The notes: generated from the letters alone by a model not told the origin. 44,024 nucleotides of DNA from Enterobacteriaceae bacterium B14 (GCA_000307305.1 DF158882.1:1833454-1877477), one strand, 5' to 3'. Positions 1 to 10,704 are shown, counted from the first letter of the stretch. Made by a program: numbers and translations.

Positions 1-2
1 TT

Positions 3-927
3 AAACATCATTTGCTATGCCAAACAAAACCAACTTATACAAAAAGGAACCTCAAAATAACCAAACTGGCACCTTTTAAACCTTACCTGATACAGCGGAT
101 CGAGCAGGCTAAACCTGATTGGATACCCGCTTCTGTCTTATTTGACGAAATCTTACAACGCGGTTATCAAGGGGGAATTGCTCAACTACGCCGTTTTGTT
201 CGCCCCTTTAAATCGGTTGTTATCCCAGAGCCTGTTGTGCGTTTTGAAACTCAACCGGGTCAACAGATGCAAATTGATTTCACCACGATCCGTTGTGGTA
301 AAACACCCTTAAAGGCGTTTGTCGCCACGTTGGGATATTCCCGTGCCTGTTACGTGAAATTCTTTGATAATGAGCGAGCTCAAGCCTGGCAACAGGGGCT
401 AAAAGAAGCCTTTGAATATTTTGCAGGTGTACCAAAACAGGTTTTGTGTGATAACGCCAAAGCGCTCATCATCAAGCGGGATGCGTATGTCGAAGGCGAG
501 CATAAACTGCATGATGGCATACTACAGCTTTCAAAGGATTATGGTTTTCAGTTAAAGGCGTGTAAGCCTTATCGCGCAAAAACCAAAGGTAAGGTAGAAC
601 GCTTCAACCATTACCTAAAAAACAGCTTTATCGTGCCGTTAAACACGGTGCTACGTGTACAAGGGCTCACGCTGGATGTTGAGCTAGCAAACGCGAAAAT
701 CGGGCCATGGTTACAACGCGTTGCTCATCAGCGCATTCATGGCACGACCTTGGAAAAACCAGCCGATAGGTTAGTTCAAGAACGTGAGTATTTATTGCCC
801 TTGCCTGCGATAATCGATGAGTCAATACATCATATTAACTCTCTCTCCCTTGGTGTCGCTCCTCCTTTTGAATTAACTCGTTTGCAGCATTCCATAGCCG
901 TTTATGACGCCTTATTAGGAGAATGTC

Positions 928-950
<23 letters not shown>
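3..950 (+). CDS. istA: IS21-family transposase IstA, partial at the window edge
   Basis: The reading frame is open to the left edge, so the N-terminal helix-turn-helix part lies outside the window. The visible part holds a DDE integrase core. Counting from the TTG at 12, the likely catalytic residues are D89 in QIDF, D147 in VLCDNAK and E196 in KGKVERFNHYL. The 3' end overlaps the istB start by 23 bases, as is usual in IS21 elements. The core looks undamaged, but its partner istB is broken. Family identity is clear; activity is unlikely. Confidence 0.85.
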
Positions 951-1765
<815 letters not shown>

Positions 1766-1925
1766 TCAGAGACAGACCAGTGCTGCATCAAGAAGTCAAT
1801 CGTACCCAAGGCACCCTCTCCCACCATCGCCACTACGACACCCGTGGCAAACGGATTAGAAAATCAGTTATATATAAAGCAATAAATAAAACATATAAAT
1901 ATCAATTAGTTGACACCATTTAACA

Positions 1926-1965
1926 TAAAAAAACGGCTCACCTATTTAGGTAGAGCCGTTTCTAT
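1926..1965 (-). terminator. Rho-independent terminator of speB
   Basis: AACGGCTC (1932-1939) pairs with GAGCCGTT (1953-1960), and inside it ACCTA pairs with TAGGT with one bulged base. On the minus strand the stem is followed by a U-rich tract, from seven A residues at 1927-1933 of the plus strand. It lies just past the speB stop. A weaker T-rich stretch also follows on the plus strand, so it may act in both directions. Confidence 0.85.
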
Positions 1966-1985
1966 TTAGATCAACCAACAAGAAA

Positions 1986-2906
1986 CTAAGCGCCTTTCTT
2001 CGCCGCCTGTAGATAAAGCATTTCCAGCGCTAACGTTGCCGCCGCCAGAGCCGTTATCTCTGATTGATCATAGGACGGTGCCACTTCGACCACATCCATG
2101 CCGACGATATTTAGCGATTGCAGGCCGCGAACCAGTTTCAACGCTCGGTCGCTGGTTAACCCCCCGATCACTGGCGTGCCTGTACCTGGTGCAAAAGCAG
2201 GGTCTAAGCAATCAATATCAAAGCTCAGATAGACTGGCATATCGCCAACAATCTGCTTCACTTGCGCCAGCACATCATCCACGCTGCGATCGTTAACTTG
2301 AGCCGCATCCAGCACAGTGAAACCATTATCATGGTCATACTCGGTACGAATACCGATCTGTACCGAGTGATTCGGGTCGATCAAACCTTCGTTAGGGGCA
2401 TGGTAGAACATGGTGCCATGGTCATAAGCGCTACCATTAGCGTAAGTATCGGTATGTGCATCAAAATGAACCAGCGCCATCTTGCCAAAATGTTTAGCGT
2501 GCGCGCGTAGCAAAGGCAGTGTAACGAAGTGATCGCCACCAAAACTTAACATGCGTTTTCCCGCGGCCAATACGCGCTCAGCATGAGATTGCAAGTTATT
2601 GCACATGTCCTGAGCATCGCCGAAGTTAAACACGACATCGCCGCAATCAACCACTTTTAAGCGATCGCGTAGATCGAAATCCCACGGCCAGCGGTTGCCT
2701 TCCCATGCAAGGTTGGTCGAAACCTGACGAATAGCCGCAGGCCCGTGGCGAGAACCTGCTCTGCCAGAGGTTGCCATATCAAAAGGTACGCCTGTGATAA
2801 CCCAGTCGGCATCGCTGTTATAGGGCTGAAACTCCAGCGGAAAACGCAAAAAACCAAAGGCGTTGGAGACCAGAGAGTTATCGGGTTTATTGCCCAGGGT
2901 ATTCAT
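1986..2906 (-). CDS. speB: Agmatinase
   Basis: SpeB (agmatine ureohydrolase) converts agmatine to putrescine and urea in the cytoplasm, the second step of the arginine route to putrescine. The protein fits the E. coli enzyme along its full length. The manganese ligands of the ureohydrolase fold are visible: H126 in GGDHF, D149, H151 and D153 in FDAHTD, and the later pair in [16 protein letters not shown]. The ATG at 2906 is chosen because it gives the usual 306 residues and has AAGGAG seven bases upstream; an ATG eight codons further up lies in the T-run of a hairpin. It follows speA by 70 bases on the same strand, with a terminator-like hairpin between. Confidence 0.97.
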   Translation of the reverse strand: MNTLGNKPDNSLVSNAFGFLRFPLEFQPYNSDADWVITGVPFDMATSGRAGSRHGPAAIRQVSTNLAWEGNRWPWDFDLRDRLKVVDCGDVVFNFGDAQDMCNNLQSHAERVLAAGKRMLSFGGDHFVTLPLLRAHAKHFGKMALVHFDAHTDTYANGSAYDHGTMFYHAPNEGLIDPNHSVQIGIRTEYDHDNGFTVLDAAQVNDRSVDDVLAQVKQIVGDMPVYLSFDIDCLDPAFAPGTGTPVIGGLTSDRALKLVRGLQSLNIVGMDVVEVAPSYDQSEITALAAATLALEMLYLQAAKKGA

Positions 2907-2928
2907 GGATTGCTCCTTATTTTTCATC

Positions 2929-2955
2929 AAAAAACCAGCGATATCATATCGCTGG
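2929..2955 (-). terminator. Terminator or attenuator hairpin between speA and speB
   Basis: CCAGCGATAT (2935-2944) and ATATCGCTGG (2946-2955) form a perfect 10-base inverted repeat. Read on the minus strand it is followed directly by six U residues and then by the speB ribosome binding site. Stem plus U-run is the standard intrinsic terminator layout. It should limit readthrough from speA into speB, or end speA transcripts if speB has its own start. The structure is seen; how strongly it terminates is inferred. Confidence 0.75.
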
Positions 2956-2976
2956 GTCTTTTATTATCAGAGACGA

Positions 2977-4875
2977 TTACTCATCTTCAAGGTAAGTATA
3001 ACCATACAGACCGGACTCAAACTCTTCTAAGAATTGAGCACGTACATCTGGCTCAAGATCGGCATTTTTAACCTGATCTTGGAAGCGAGCTAGCAATACT
3101 TCCGGCGAGAGCTGCACATATTCCAGCATGTCGGCAACGGTATCACCTTCATCAGACAATTCTGTTTCTACTGTGCCATCTTCAAAAACAAAAACATCAA
3201 CAGATGAGGTATCGCCGAACAAGTTGTGCATGTTGCCCAAAATTTCCTGATACGCCCCAACCATGAAAAAGCCGATCAATGGCGGATTCTCTGGGTCATA
3301 TGGCGGCATTGGCATCGTTGTCGCAATGCCGTCACCATCAATAAAGTGATCGATAGTGCCGTCTGAGTCACACGTAATATCGAGCAGAACCGCGCGGCGC
3401 TCTGGCGCCTTATTCAGCCCGCTAATAGGCAGAACAGGGAACAGTTGATCGATCCCCCACGCATCCGGCATGGATTGGAACAGAGAGAAGTTAACGTATA
3501 ACTTATCTGCCATTCTCTCCTGTAGCTCATCAATTAATGGGCGGTGCGCGCGATTGCTTGGGTCTAGCTGCTCCTGAATCTTGTTGCAGATATTCAGATA
3601 GAGTTCTTCAGCCCACGCTCGTTGAGTCAGGTCCAACAAACCAATGGCATACTGAGTATGCACATCATGCAGATCTTGTTGGCTGTCATGTAACCATTCA
3701 CGCAAAGAACGGCGATTTTCCGGCTCTAAAATCTCCTGCCATGTATCCCACAGGCTTTCTAATGCACGAGGGGCATTCTCTGGCAGAGGATCAGGTTCAA
3801 CAAACTCGTTGCGCTCAACCCCAATCACATTGGAAACCAACACAGTATGGTGTGCCGTTACTGCACGCCCAGACTCAGTGATAACCGTTGGGTGAGGCAA
3901 ATTATGCTCGTTACACGCATCACCAATTCCCCAAATGACGTTGTTCGCGTACTCATTCAGGCCGTAGTTAACGGAGCAATCAGATTGTGAGCGAGTGCCT
4001 TCATAATCTACGCCCAAGCCACCACCCACATCGAAGCACTGAATACGCACGCCAAGCTTATGTAGCTCGACATAAAAACGCGCCGATTCACGCACGCCGG
4101 TTGCGATGTCGCGAATGTTGGCGAGCTGTGATCCTAAATGGAAGTGCAGTAGTTGCAGGCTGTCTAACCGACCGGCCTCACGCAGTATTTCCACTAATTG
4201 CAGTACCTGTGTTGCCGCTAGACCAAACTTCGATTTTTCACCGCCGCTTGACTGCCATTTGCCCGAACCTTGGGAAGCTAGGCGTGCACGGACACCTAAA
4301 CGCGGTACCACATTCAAGCGTTCGGCTTCTTCCAGCACCATCTCAATTTCGGACATCTTCTCGATCACCAGATAAACCTTGTGACCAATCTTCTCGCCGA
4401 TCAGCGCCAGACGAATATATTCACGATCTTTATAACCATTACAGACGATAACAGTGCGCGTCATCCCCGCATGGGCAAGCACAGCCATTAATTCCGCTTT
4501 TGAACCCGCCTCTAGCCCCATCGGTTCGCCAGAGTTAACTAAGGATTCAATGACGCGACGATGCTGATTCACCTTAATGGGGTAAACCAAGAAATAGTCG
4601 CCCTGATAGCCAAAAGATTCGCGTGCGCGCTTAAATGCCGCGTTAATGGAACGCAGGCGGTGCTGTAAGATTTGAGGAAAGCAGAACAGGGAAGGCAGGC
4701 GCTGCCCATTGTCCTTCATTGTGCTGGCAAGTTCTGCCAAGTCGACTGTTGCCTCTGGCTTATCCGGGTCGGGGCATACGGTAATGTGCCCTTTTTCGTT
4801 CACGTCATAATAGTTTCCACCCCAGTAGGCGACATTATATGTGCGCAACATCTTGCTAGCCTCACGATCGTTCAT
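2977..4875 (-). CDS. speA: Biosynthetic arginine decarboxylase
   Basis: SpeA decarboxylates arginine to agmatine, the substrate of the neighbouring SpeB, using PLP. The sequence aligns with E. coli SpeA throughout. The PLP lysine is K101 in [10 protein letters not shown], and the glycine-rich phosphate-binding segment [13 protein letters not shown] and the C-terminal [13 protein letters not shown] segment are present. It has 632 residues, about 26 fewer than E. coli at the N-terminus; those extra residues are a leader-like extension not needed for the fold. The start [10 protein letters not shown] has GGGAGG five bases upstream. It heads a speA-speB pair and is preceded by a long leader region. 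Confidence 0.97.
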   Translation of the reverse strand: MNDREASKMLRTYNVAYWGGNYYDVNEKGHITVCPDPDKPEATVDLAELASTMKDNGQRLPSLFCFPQILQHRLRSINAAFKRARESFGYQGDYFLVYPIKVNQHRRVIESLVNSGEPMGLEAGSKAELMAVLAHAGMTRTVIVCNGYKDREYIRLALIGEKIGHKVYLVIEKMSEIEMVLEEAERLNVVPRLGVRARLASQGSGKWQSSGGEKSKFGLAATQVLQLVEILREAGRLDSLQLLHFHLGSQLANIRDIATGVRESARFYVELHKLGVRIQCFDVGGGLGVDYEGTRSQSDCSVNYGLNEYANNVIWGIGDACNEHNLPHPTVITESGRAVTAHHTVLVSNVIGVERNEFVEPDPLPENAPRALESLWDTWQEILEPENRRSLREWLHDSQQDLHDVHTQYAIGLLDLTQRAWAEELYLNICNKIQEQLDPSNRAHRPLIDELQERMADKLYVNFSLFQSMPDAWGIDQLFPVLPISGLNKAPERRAVLLDITCDSDGTIDHFIDGDGIATTMPMPPYDPENPPLIGFFMVGAYQEILGNMHNLFGDTSSVDVFVFEDGTVETELSDEGDTVADMLEYVQLSPEVLLARFQDQVKNADLEPDVRAQFLEEFESGLYGYTYLEDE

Positions 4876-5117
4876 GGCAACCTCCCTTATGGAGCATAAA
4901 TAATGAGAATCATCCGTCGAATAACGGGTTTATTAAAATAGTTATAGTCATGGCGTGGGTGTCTCATCACCTTATCTAAAGCATAAGCCTCTTATTAATA
5001 GCTGCTTTACATGACTACTGTATGTGATGTTTTTAAGACTTCGTTAAGTTCTTAAGAAAAAACCAAGATCATATCCCCGAAACATATCGGGCAAGTCGAT
5101 CGAAAAATAGAGTTGTG

Positions 5118-5276
5118 TTAATCAGGATGCGTACTCCAAGCGGAGACTATCCCCTGATGACATCGAGATGATATAGACAGGAGGGAAGATGGACGGTAGT
5201 GGTTCTTAACGTCTGGGGGGCGCTGTGTATCACAGTATGCAGACAGCTTTGCAACAACAGGCGGACAATATGTCAT
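5118..5276 (-). CDS. Small 52-residue ORF in the speA leader (yqgB position)
   Basis: An ATG at 5276 opens 52 codons ending at TAA 5118-5120. It is preceded at good spacing by GGAGGAGGTAGGACTG, one of the strongest Shine-Dalgarno sequences in the window; an in-frame ATG also occurs at 5294. The peptide begins MTYCPPVVAKLSAYCD and ends QGIVSAWSTHPD. It lies upstream of and codirectional with speA, where E. coli has yqgB. A short C-terminal resemblance to YqgB (LLS...IV) is possible but too weak to name it. Function unknown; it could be a leader peptide or a small protein. Confidence 0.4.
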   Translation of the reverse strand: MTYCPPVVAKLSAYCDTQRPPDVKNHYRPSSLLSISSRCHQGIVSAWSTHPD

Positions 5277-5408
5277 CAGTCCTACCTCCTCCATAAATAC
5301 CGCTTTATCGCGGCGTAGCTAAAATGAATACTGCCTATAAAAATCTTACTATCTATAAGAGTATCACCGCCAAAAACAGTGCCATTCTTATTGATAGGTC
5401 GCGCGCAG

Positions 5409-5437
5409 TTTATACCGATAACTTGATAAAAAAGCAA
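5409..5437 (-). promoter_or_regulatory. Candidate promoter for the speA leader transcript
   Basis: On the minus strand TTGCTT (5437-5432) and TATAAA (5414-5409) are separated by 17 bases, a fair sigma-70 match. It would drive the small ORF at 5276-5118 and then speA. This is a pattern match only; the AT-rich surroundings make chance matches likely. Confidence 0.3.
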
Positions 5438-5619
5438 AATGAAAAATCACTCACTTAAGTAACAAATATCCAACCGACTCTGACGACTTACAAAATTTTT
5501 TGTTACAACCTAATAAGTTTCATTTTTACACGTGATAGCACGCTGACTTACCGTATTTTACCCCAGCCAGAAAGAGACCATTTGCTAAAAAATAGTAGCA
5601 TTCATCTGACACCCTGACC

Positions 5620-5657
5620 TAGAATAGCCATCCAGATGTTAATCCATCTATATCGAT
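5620..5657 (+). promoter_or_regulatory. MetJ-like operator with overlapping -10 element before metK
   Basis: Four consecutive 8-base units resemble the met box AGACGTCT: AGCCATCC, AGATGTTA, ATCCATCT and ATATCGAT (5626-5657). MetJ with S-adenosylmethionine binds such tandem boxes and represses methionine genes including metK. TAGAAT at 5620-5625 just upstream could be the -10 element, which would leave a leader of about 220 bases before metK. Box matches are imperfect; assignment rests on position and the tandem 8-base phasing. Confidence 0.5.
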
Positions 5658-5848
5658 TCAACTGATAAAGCTGTTTACAGCTATGCCCCTTGGGACATTA
5701 AAAGAACGAAACATAAACTTAATGTCGTTAAATATCGTGTAGTTAATAGATTAGTCATGCACTTTTTTGCACTATCTAGATATACGTTTTTAAGGATCCC
5801 CTGGCGCCAGACAGTTATTAAACCCGTTTTCGAAAGGTAAACAACACC

Positions 5849-7003
5849 ATGGCTAAACACCTTTTTACGTCTGAGTCTGTCTCTGAAGGGCATCCAGATA
5901 AAATCGCTGATCAAATCTCTGATGCTGTACTCGATGCTATTTTGGAACAAGACCCAAAAGCGCGCGTTGCATGTGAGACATTTATTAAAACCGGTATGGT
6001 TTTAATCGGCGGTGAAATTACAACATCAGCTTGGGTCGATATCGAAGAACTCACACGCCGCACCGTATGCAACGTGGGCTATGTCAGCTCACAAATGGGC
6101 TTTGATGCTAACTCTTGTGCTGTACTTAATGCCATTGGTAAGCAATCACCCGATATTAATCAGGGCGTTGACCGTGATGACCCGCTCTCTCAAGGCGCTG
6201 GCGATCAGGGAATCATGTTTGGTTATGCAACCAACGAAACCGAAGTACTGATGCCTGCACCTATTACCTATGCTCATCGATTGATGGAGCGTCAGGCACA
6301 AGTGCGTAAAGATGGCACGCTGCCGTGGTTACGCCCCGATGCGAAAAGCCAAGTCACCTTTATGTATGACAACGGTAAGATCGTCGGTATTGATGCCGTG
6401 GTTCTCTCTACTCAACACGCCGAAGAGATTGAACAGAAAGATCTGCAAGAAGCAGTGATGGAGCACATCATCAAGCCTGTATTACCTTCTGAGTGGCTGA
6501 CAGAGAGCACCAAATATTTCATCAACCCAACTGGCCGTTTCGTTATCGGCGGGCCAATGGGTGACTGTGGCCTAACAGGACGCAAAATTATCGTTGATAC
6601 CTACGGCGGTGCAGCTCGTCACGGCGGCGGTGCATTCTCCGGTAAAGATCCTTCTAAAGTTGACCGCTCTGCGGCATATGCTGCGCGCTATGTTGCTAAA
6701 AATATCGTTGCTGCTGGCTTGGCAGATCGCTGTGAGATTCAAGTTTCTTACGCTATTGGCGTTGCGGAACCAACATCTATCATGATCGAAACCTTCGGTA
6801 CTGAGAAAGTCCCACACGAGCGTCTAAGCCAACTGATCCGTGAATTCTTCGATCTTCGCCCACATGGCCTGATCCAGATGCTGGATCTGGTGCGCCCAAT
6901 CTACCTTGAAACCTCAGTATATGGTCACTTTGGCCGTGAACAGTTCTCTTGGGAGAAAACGGACAAAGCAGCAATGCTGCGCGAAGCCGCTGGCTTGAGA
7001 TAA
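5849..7003 (+). CDS. metK: S-adenosylmethionine synthase
   Basis: MetK joins methionine and ATP to give S-adenosylmethionine, the cell's methyl donor and the MetJ corepressor. At 384 residues it matches the E. coli enzyme from [18 protein letters not shown] to the C-terminus. Family signatures are visible: GHPDKIADQ (ATP/Mg site), [12 protein letters not shown], and the phosphate-binding [16 protein letters not shown]. The start is set by homology and AAAGGTAAACAACACC upstream. It is monocistronic in layout, with a strong terminator 35 bases after the stop. Confidence 0.98.
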   Translation: MAKHLFTSESVSEGHPDKIADQISDAVLDAILEQDPKARVACETFIKTGMVLIGGEITTSAWVDIEELTRRTVCNVGYVSSQMGFDANSCAVLNAIGKQSPDINQGVDRDDPLSQGAGDQGIMFGYATNETEVLMPAPITYAHRLMERQAQVRKDGTLPWLRPDAKSQVTFMYDNGKIVGIDAVVLSTQHAEEIEQKDLQEAVMEHIIKPVLPSEWLTESTKYFINPTGRFVIGGPMGDCGLTGRKIIVDTYGGAARHGGGAFSGKDPSKVDRSAAYAARYVAKNIVAAGLADRCEIQVSYAIGVAEPTSIMIETFGTEKVPHERLSQLIREFFDLRPHGLIQMLDLVRPIYLETSVYGHFGREQFSWEKTDKAAMLREAAGLR

Positions 7004-7036
7004 CAAACCAATTTTTAAACAGCAATAAGCAACTGT

Positions 7037-7067
7037 AAAATGGCGGGCATGAGTCCCGCCATTTTTA
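7037..7067 (+). terminator. metK terminator
   Basis: AATGGCGGG pairs with CCCGCCATT across a short loop and is followed by TTTTTATC. It stands between the metK stop and sprT, a classic intrinsic terminator. Confidence 0.9.
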
Positions 7068-7085
7068 TCTTCGGTTAACGAGCAT

Positions 7086-7616
7086 ATGAATAAATTAAGA
7101 CTGCCCATCGCACTACAGCAAGGTGTTATGCGTTGCCTGCGTGAAAAGCTTCAGCTCGCTAATCAACGTCTCGACACTCATTATCCTGAGCCGGATATCA
7201 GCTATCAACTGCGTGGTACCAGTGCAGGAACAGCGTGGCTTAATCACTGGGCCATCCGGCTGAATCCCGTTTTATTGGCGGAGAATGGCCAATCGTTTAT
7301 TGATGAAGTCATTCCACACGAATTAGCACATCTTTTAGTACATAAGCGCTTTGGCCGCGTATCACCTCACGGAGCTGAATGGCGCTGGATGATGGAGAGC
7401 ATTCTGGATGTCCCTGCCCGTCGTACCCACAAGTTCGCTATCCAAACCGTGCAGGGCAATACCTTCACATATCAGTGTGGCTGCCAGAAGCATGAATTAA
7501 CGATTCGCCGTCATAATCGTGTGCTGCGTAAAGAGACAGAGTATCGCTGCCGTCAGTGCGGTGAACTGTTACGCCCTCTCCTAAATGAGAGTAAGCCCGA
7601 TGAATCTACCTATTGA
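7086..7616 (+). CDS. sprT: SprT-family zinc metalloprotease-like protein
   Basis: SprT-like proteins are cytoplasmic proteins with a zincin domain related to eukaryotic Spartan; the bacterial role is poorly defined. The HExxH motif is H78-E79-H82 in [12 protein letters not shown]-terminal zinc ribbon is formed by C131, C133, C155 and C158. The length of 176 residues is slightly above the E. coli form (165). It sits between metK and endA as in E. coli, but here three signalling genes separate it from endA. Confidence 0.93.
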   Translation: MNKLRLPIALQQGVMRCLREKLQLANQRLDTHYPEPDISYQLRGTSAGTAWLNHWAIRLNPVLLAENGQSFIDEVIPHELAHLLVHKRFGRVSPHGAEWRWMMESILDVPARRTHKFAIQTVQGNTFTYQCGCQKHELTIRRHNRVLRKETEYRCRQCGELLRPLLNESKPDESTY

Positions 7617-7777
7617 GCACATCTCTTCATATACTCAATAAAGGAAGACAGCTTTTGGCTGTGTGACCAATAATGGCTATTTTTACAACTTTTTTACAAA
7701 CTAATACAAGGAACAGACAACTCAGTACCTGTTCAGATAAATAATATCGGTACTCAACACACCAAGGGCTTTTACTC

Positions 7778-9109
7778 ATGAATATAAAATATCTGTCTAC
7801 TTTTTTAATTGCCTCATTAGCGTCTTTTTCCGCTTTCTCAACCTCAGCAGCCGCTCCCAAAATCACGATAAAATCTGAGCTATCCTCCCCTGTTGTATTA
7901 GAAAACAGTCAGGATAAAAACTATTTGCGCGTCTCACTAACCGGTTTTAATCAAGAGACTCAGAAGCGCAGCCCAATCAACCTTGTCTTGGTTATCGACC
8001 GCTCAGCATCAATGAGCGGTGACAGAATAGAAAAAGCTAGAGATGCAGCGATACTTGCCATCAACATGCTCAATCCCGACGATACGATTGCGATTGTCGC
8101 CTACGACAACGAAGCTGAAGTTATTGTGCACGCATCAAAAGTAAAAGATAAAACAGCACTTATCGAGAAAGTTAAACAGCACATTACACCGAGGGGAATG
8201 ACGGCCCTGTTTGCTGGCGTCAGCAGAGGCATTGGTCAGGTTGAAAAATATCTCAATGCAGACTCTATCAATCGTATCATTCTGCTTTCCGATGGTCAGG
8301 CAAATAAAGGGCCTACGTCTATCAGCGACCTCTCTGGTCTGGCGCGCCTTGCCGCGAAAAAAGGGGTATCAATCACCACTATCGGCCTCGGTTCTGACTA
8401 CAACGAAGACCTGATGACAGCTATCGCCAACTACAGCGATGGTAACCATGCCTTTGTTGATAATGCAGCAGATTTGGAAAATGCTTTCCAGAAAGAGTTT
8501 ACTGATGTGATGTCGGTAGTTGCTCAAAATGTAACCGTAACGATTACGACAGATAAAGCCGTGAAACCAGTTCGTCTACTAGGTCGAGATGGCTCTATTT
8601 CTGGAAACGTTGTCACCGTAAAACTAAACCAACTGTATGCTAATCAGGACAAATATGTTCTGCTTGAAGTGATTCCGGCCAAAGGCGTGAATGAGCAGAG
8701 TATGAAATTGGCAGATGTTAATGTTAGCTATAACAACCTTAGCAGCAAGAAAGATGACAAATTTGATCAAGCCGTGAATGTTCGCTATAGCAAATCCAAG
8801 GAAGCTGTGTCGAAAGCCGTCGTGGAAGATGTGCTAGTTGAGTCAGAAATTCAGAAAGTCGCTTTAGCAAATGAAGAAGCTATCAAGTTGATGGATGCAG
8901 GGAAGAAAAAAGAGGCCAAAGCGATGATGGACGCCAGCGCTAACTCTCTAAACTCGTTACAAGTCACATCTCCTGCCTCATTACAGAAAGCAAAGCAGAA
9001 TGCACAAGCACAACAAGACTTATCTGACTCCATGGAAAAGAAAGCGACATCAACTTACCGCAAGTCAGTTAAAGAAAGTAACTACAAAACACAAAAACAA
9101 CAGTACTAG
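7778..9109 (+). CDS. Secreted von Willebrand factor A domain protein
   Basis: Residues 1-25 form a Sec signal peptide ending in a serine/alanine-rich stretch, so the protein is exported. A VWA domain follows at about 66-245 with a complete metal-ion-dependent adhesion site: D74-x-S76-x-S78, T142 in GMTALF and D172 in LLSDGQ. A beta-rich part follows (about 250-345), then a charged, helical tail (about 350-443) rich in K, A, Q and S. Similar VWA-plus-tail proteins are known as metal-dependent binding modules. It is followed 73 bases later by a histidine kinase and its regulator on the same strand, so a role as ligand receptor or signalling partner of that kinase is an inference. No known gene name fits. 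Confidence 0.85.
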   Translation: MNIKYLSTFLIASLASFSAFSTSAAAPKITIKSELSSPVVLENSQDKNYLRVSLTGFNQETQKRSPINLVLVIDRSASMSGDRIEKARDAAILAINMLNPDDTIAIVAYDNEAEVIVHASKVKDKTALIEKVKQHITPRGMTALFAGVSRGIGQVEKYLNADSINRIILLSDGQANKGPTSISDLSGLARLAAKKGVSITTIGLGSDYNEDLMTAIANYSDGNHAFVDNAADLENAFQKEFTDVMSVVAQNVTVTITTDKAVKPVRLLGRDGSISGNVVTVKLNQLYANQDKYVLLEVIPAKGVNEQSMKLADVNVSYNNLSSKKDDKFDQAVNVRYSKSKEAVSKAVVEDVLVESEIQKVALANEEAIKLMDAGKKKEAKAMMDASANSLNSLQVTSPASLQKAKQNAQAQQDLSDSMEKKATSTYRKSVKESNYKTQKQQY

Positions 9110-9138
9110 TTATCTTAGTTAATACCATTGCCACTACT

Positions 9139-9164
9139 CAGAGATAGCATTATTGCTATCTCTG
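9139..9164 (+). other. Hairpin between the VWA gene and the histidine kinase gene
   Basis: CAGAGATAGC (9139-9148) and GCTATCTCTG (9155-9164) form a perfect 10-base stem with a six-base loop. No T-run follows, so it is not a typical terminator. Such a stem could protect or process the upstream mRNA and let the VWA protein be made in larger amounts than the kinase. Confidence 0.6.
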
Positions 9165-9182
9165 ACAATTGAGCCGAGCTAA

Positions 9183-10700
9183 ATGATAAAGAAGCCCAAT
9201 AGCATTGCCCTCTTCGTTATTATCACCTTGTTGATAACGAGCTTTATCGCCTATTTAGGGTTTAGAACTATCGAACATGAGGCGCTATTGCGGCATTACC
9301 AAACCCAGACGTTGGCGAAAAGCCATACGGAGCAGGTTGGCTTATTTATTACCGAAATGCTGAATAAAAAGGCAACCCGCCTTAACGCTATTGCTCAGTT
9401 TATTCGACTGGATGAGGATGCCCTCGCCAAACTAATAGCAGAAGATAGTGAGATCGATAATATTTTCGTGTTACAGAAAAATATCCTGCTATTCCCTAAA
9501 GAACAGTCCACCACGACAGAAATAGAGAAAAAGTGGATTCAGACGATAACGCCTATTTCTCACGATCCTAGCCAACTGTACAGCCACTATTTCACTGATG
9601 ATGAGGGGCGTTTGCGGTCAGGCTGGTTTATTCGTGAAGACAGTGATGAAAAACTGCTTATCTATTGGTTGATGTCTAACGATAGCATTATCGGTTTTAA
9701 GATCTCTTACGTTCACTTTTTATCTGAGGTTATCAATACTCTCAATTTCACATTCCCTGAAAACTCACTGACCGTAGCTGACAACACTATTTTGCTCTAC
9801 CAAAGTGGCTCTCCTGAGATCATCAACCGGAAGAATTTGCAGGATACTTACCGCCTCTCTTACCCACTAACGAACTGGCAGGTAGATTATTACGCCCCCG
9901 AAACCAATAGTTATCAATACTTTTTATGGGGTGGATTATTCATCTTCCTGATGATTGCCGTTATCGGGCTAATTGCTTTTCGTCTCTATCGGGAATATAC
10001 CCTAACGTTGAGGCTCGCCAGCCAACAGGTTAACTTCGTCGGGCAAGTCTCCCATGAATTAAAAACGCCGCTGACAAATATCACCTTATACGCTGAAATA
10101 TTAAAAGAAGACCTAAGTGAAGATGACTCCCGTTCAGCGCACTATCTGGATGTCATTGTCAGCGAGAGCCAACGCCTATCGAGGTTGATTCAGAATATAT
10201 TGAGCTTTACCAAAGCACCGAAGCTACATATTCAAAAAACACATCTCAATGTCATTGCTGAACAGGTATACCAAACATTTATCCCTGCCTTTGAAGCCAA
10301 AGGAATACAACTTAATTTGGTAGCGGGAAATAGTGTTGAAATAGAGACAGATATCGACCGAGTTATCCAAATCATCAGTAACTTTTTAAACAATGCAGAG
10401 AAATATGCCGGTGAAGGTAAGCGTGTCGATCTCAACGTACAACACGATGAGCATAGCGCCTATATCCATGTTCGCGATTATGGGAAAGGGATTGCAGCAA
10501 AGGAAATAAAGAACATATTTCAACCGTTCTATCGTATAAAATCTAGCCTGACAGAAGGGGTATCTGGAACAGGGTTAGGGCTAACAATTGCCGAACAGCT
10601 AGCCCGTAGCTTAAAAGGTGAAGTGAAAGTTGAGAACACTAAACCGGGTGTCCAATTTACTTTAGTGCTTCCCCTACCACACAACGTAACCGGGGTTTAA
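9183..10700 (+). CDS. Membrane sensor histidine kinase of the VWA cassette
   Basis: An inner-membrane two-component kinase of 505 residues. A first membrane segment (about 8-28) and a second (about 248-267) frame a periplasmic sensor region of about 220 residues. The cytoplasmic part has the H box SHELKTPLTN with H291 as phosphorylation site, the N box around N403-N404, G1 box DYGKGIA at 432-438 and G2 box GTGLGLT at 462-468. No HAMP domain is obvious between the second membrane segment and the H box. It ends four bases before the response regulator. The ATG at 9183 has only a weak ribosome binding site. The signal sensed is unknown; the adjacent secreted VWA protein is a plausible partner. 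Confidence 0.92.
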   Translation: MIKKPNSIALFVIITLLITSFIAYLGFRTIEHEALLRHYQTQTLAKSHTEQVGLFITEMLNKKATRLNAIAQFIRLDEDALAKLIAEDSEIDNIFVLQKNILLFPKEQSTTTEIEKKWIQTITPISHDPSQLYSHYFTDDEGRLRSGWFIREDSDEKLLIYWLMSNDSIIGFKISYVHFLSEVINTLNFTFPENSLTVADNTILLYQSGSPEIINRKNLQDTYRLSYPLTNWQVDYYAPETNSYQYFLWGGLFIFLMIAVIGLIAFRLYREYTLTLRLASQQVNFVGQVSHELKTPLTNITLYAEILKEDLSEDDSRSAHYLDVIVSESQRLSRLIQNILSFTKAPKLHIQKTHLNVIAEQVYQTFIPAFEAKGIQLNLVAGNSVEIETDIDRVIQIISNFLNNAEKYAGEGKRVDLNVQHDEHSAYIHVRDYGKGIAAKEIKNIFQPFYRIKSSLTEGVSGTGLGLTIAEQLARSLKGEVKVENTKPGVQFTLVLPLPHNVTGV

Positions 10701-10704
10701 TACG

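Larger units (their letters stand above)
4876..5848. other. Long speA-metK intergenic region
   Basis: These 973 bases separate divergent speA and metK. In E. coli the corresponding space holds small genes (yqgB and others). Visible here are a 52-codon minus-strand ORF with a strong ribosome binding site (5118-5276), a possible minus-strand promoter near 5409-5437, a small hairpin (CCCGA 5076-5080 with TCGGG 5087-5091) between that ORF and speA, and MetJ-like boxes before metK. The rest is AT-rich without a convincing gene. Confidence 0.6.

Noticed and set aside
5190..5210. Plus-strand mini-ORF MDGSGS with AGGAGGGAAG in front
   Set aside because: Six codons only, antisense to the better-supported 52-codon ORF; the purine-rich stretch is probably chance.
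5681..5950. 89-codon minus-strand ORF crossing the metK start
   Set aside because: Antisense to the well-supported metK start and regulatory region, no ribosome binding site or family resemblance.
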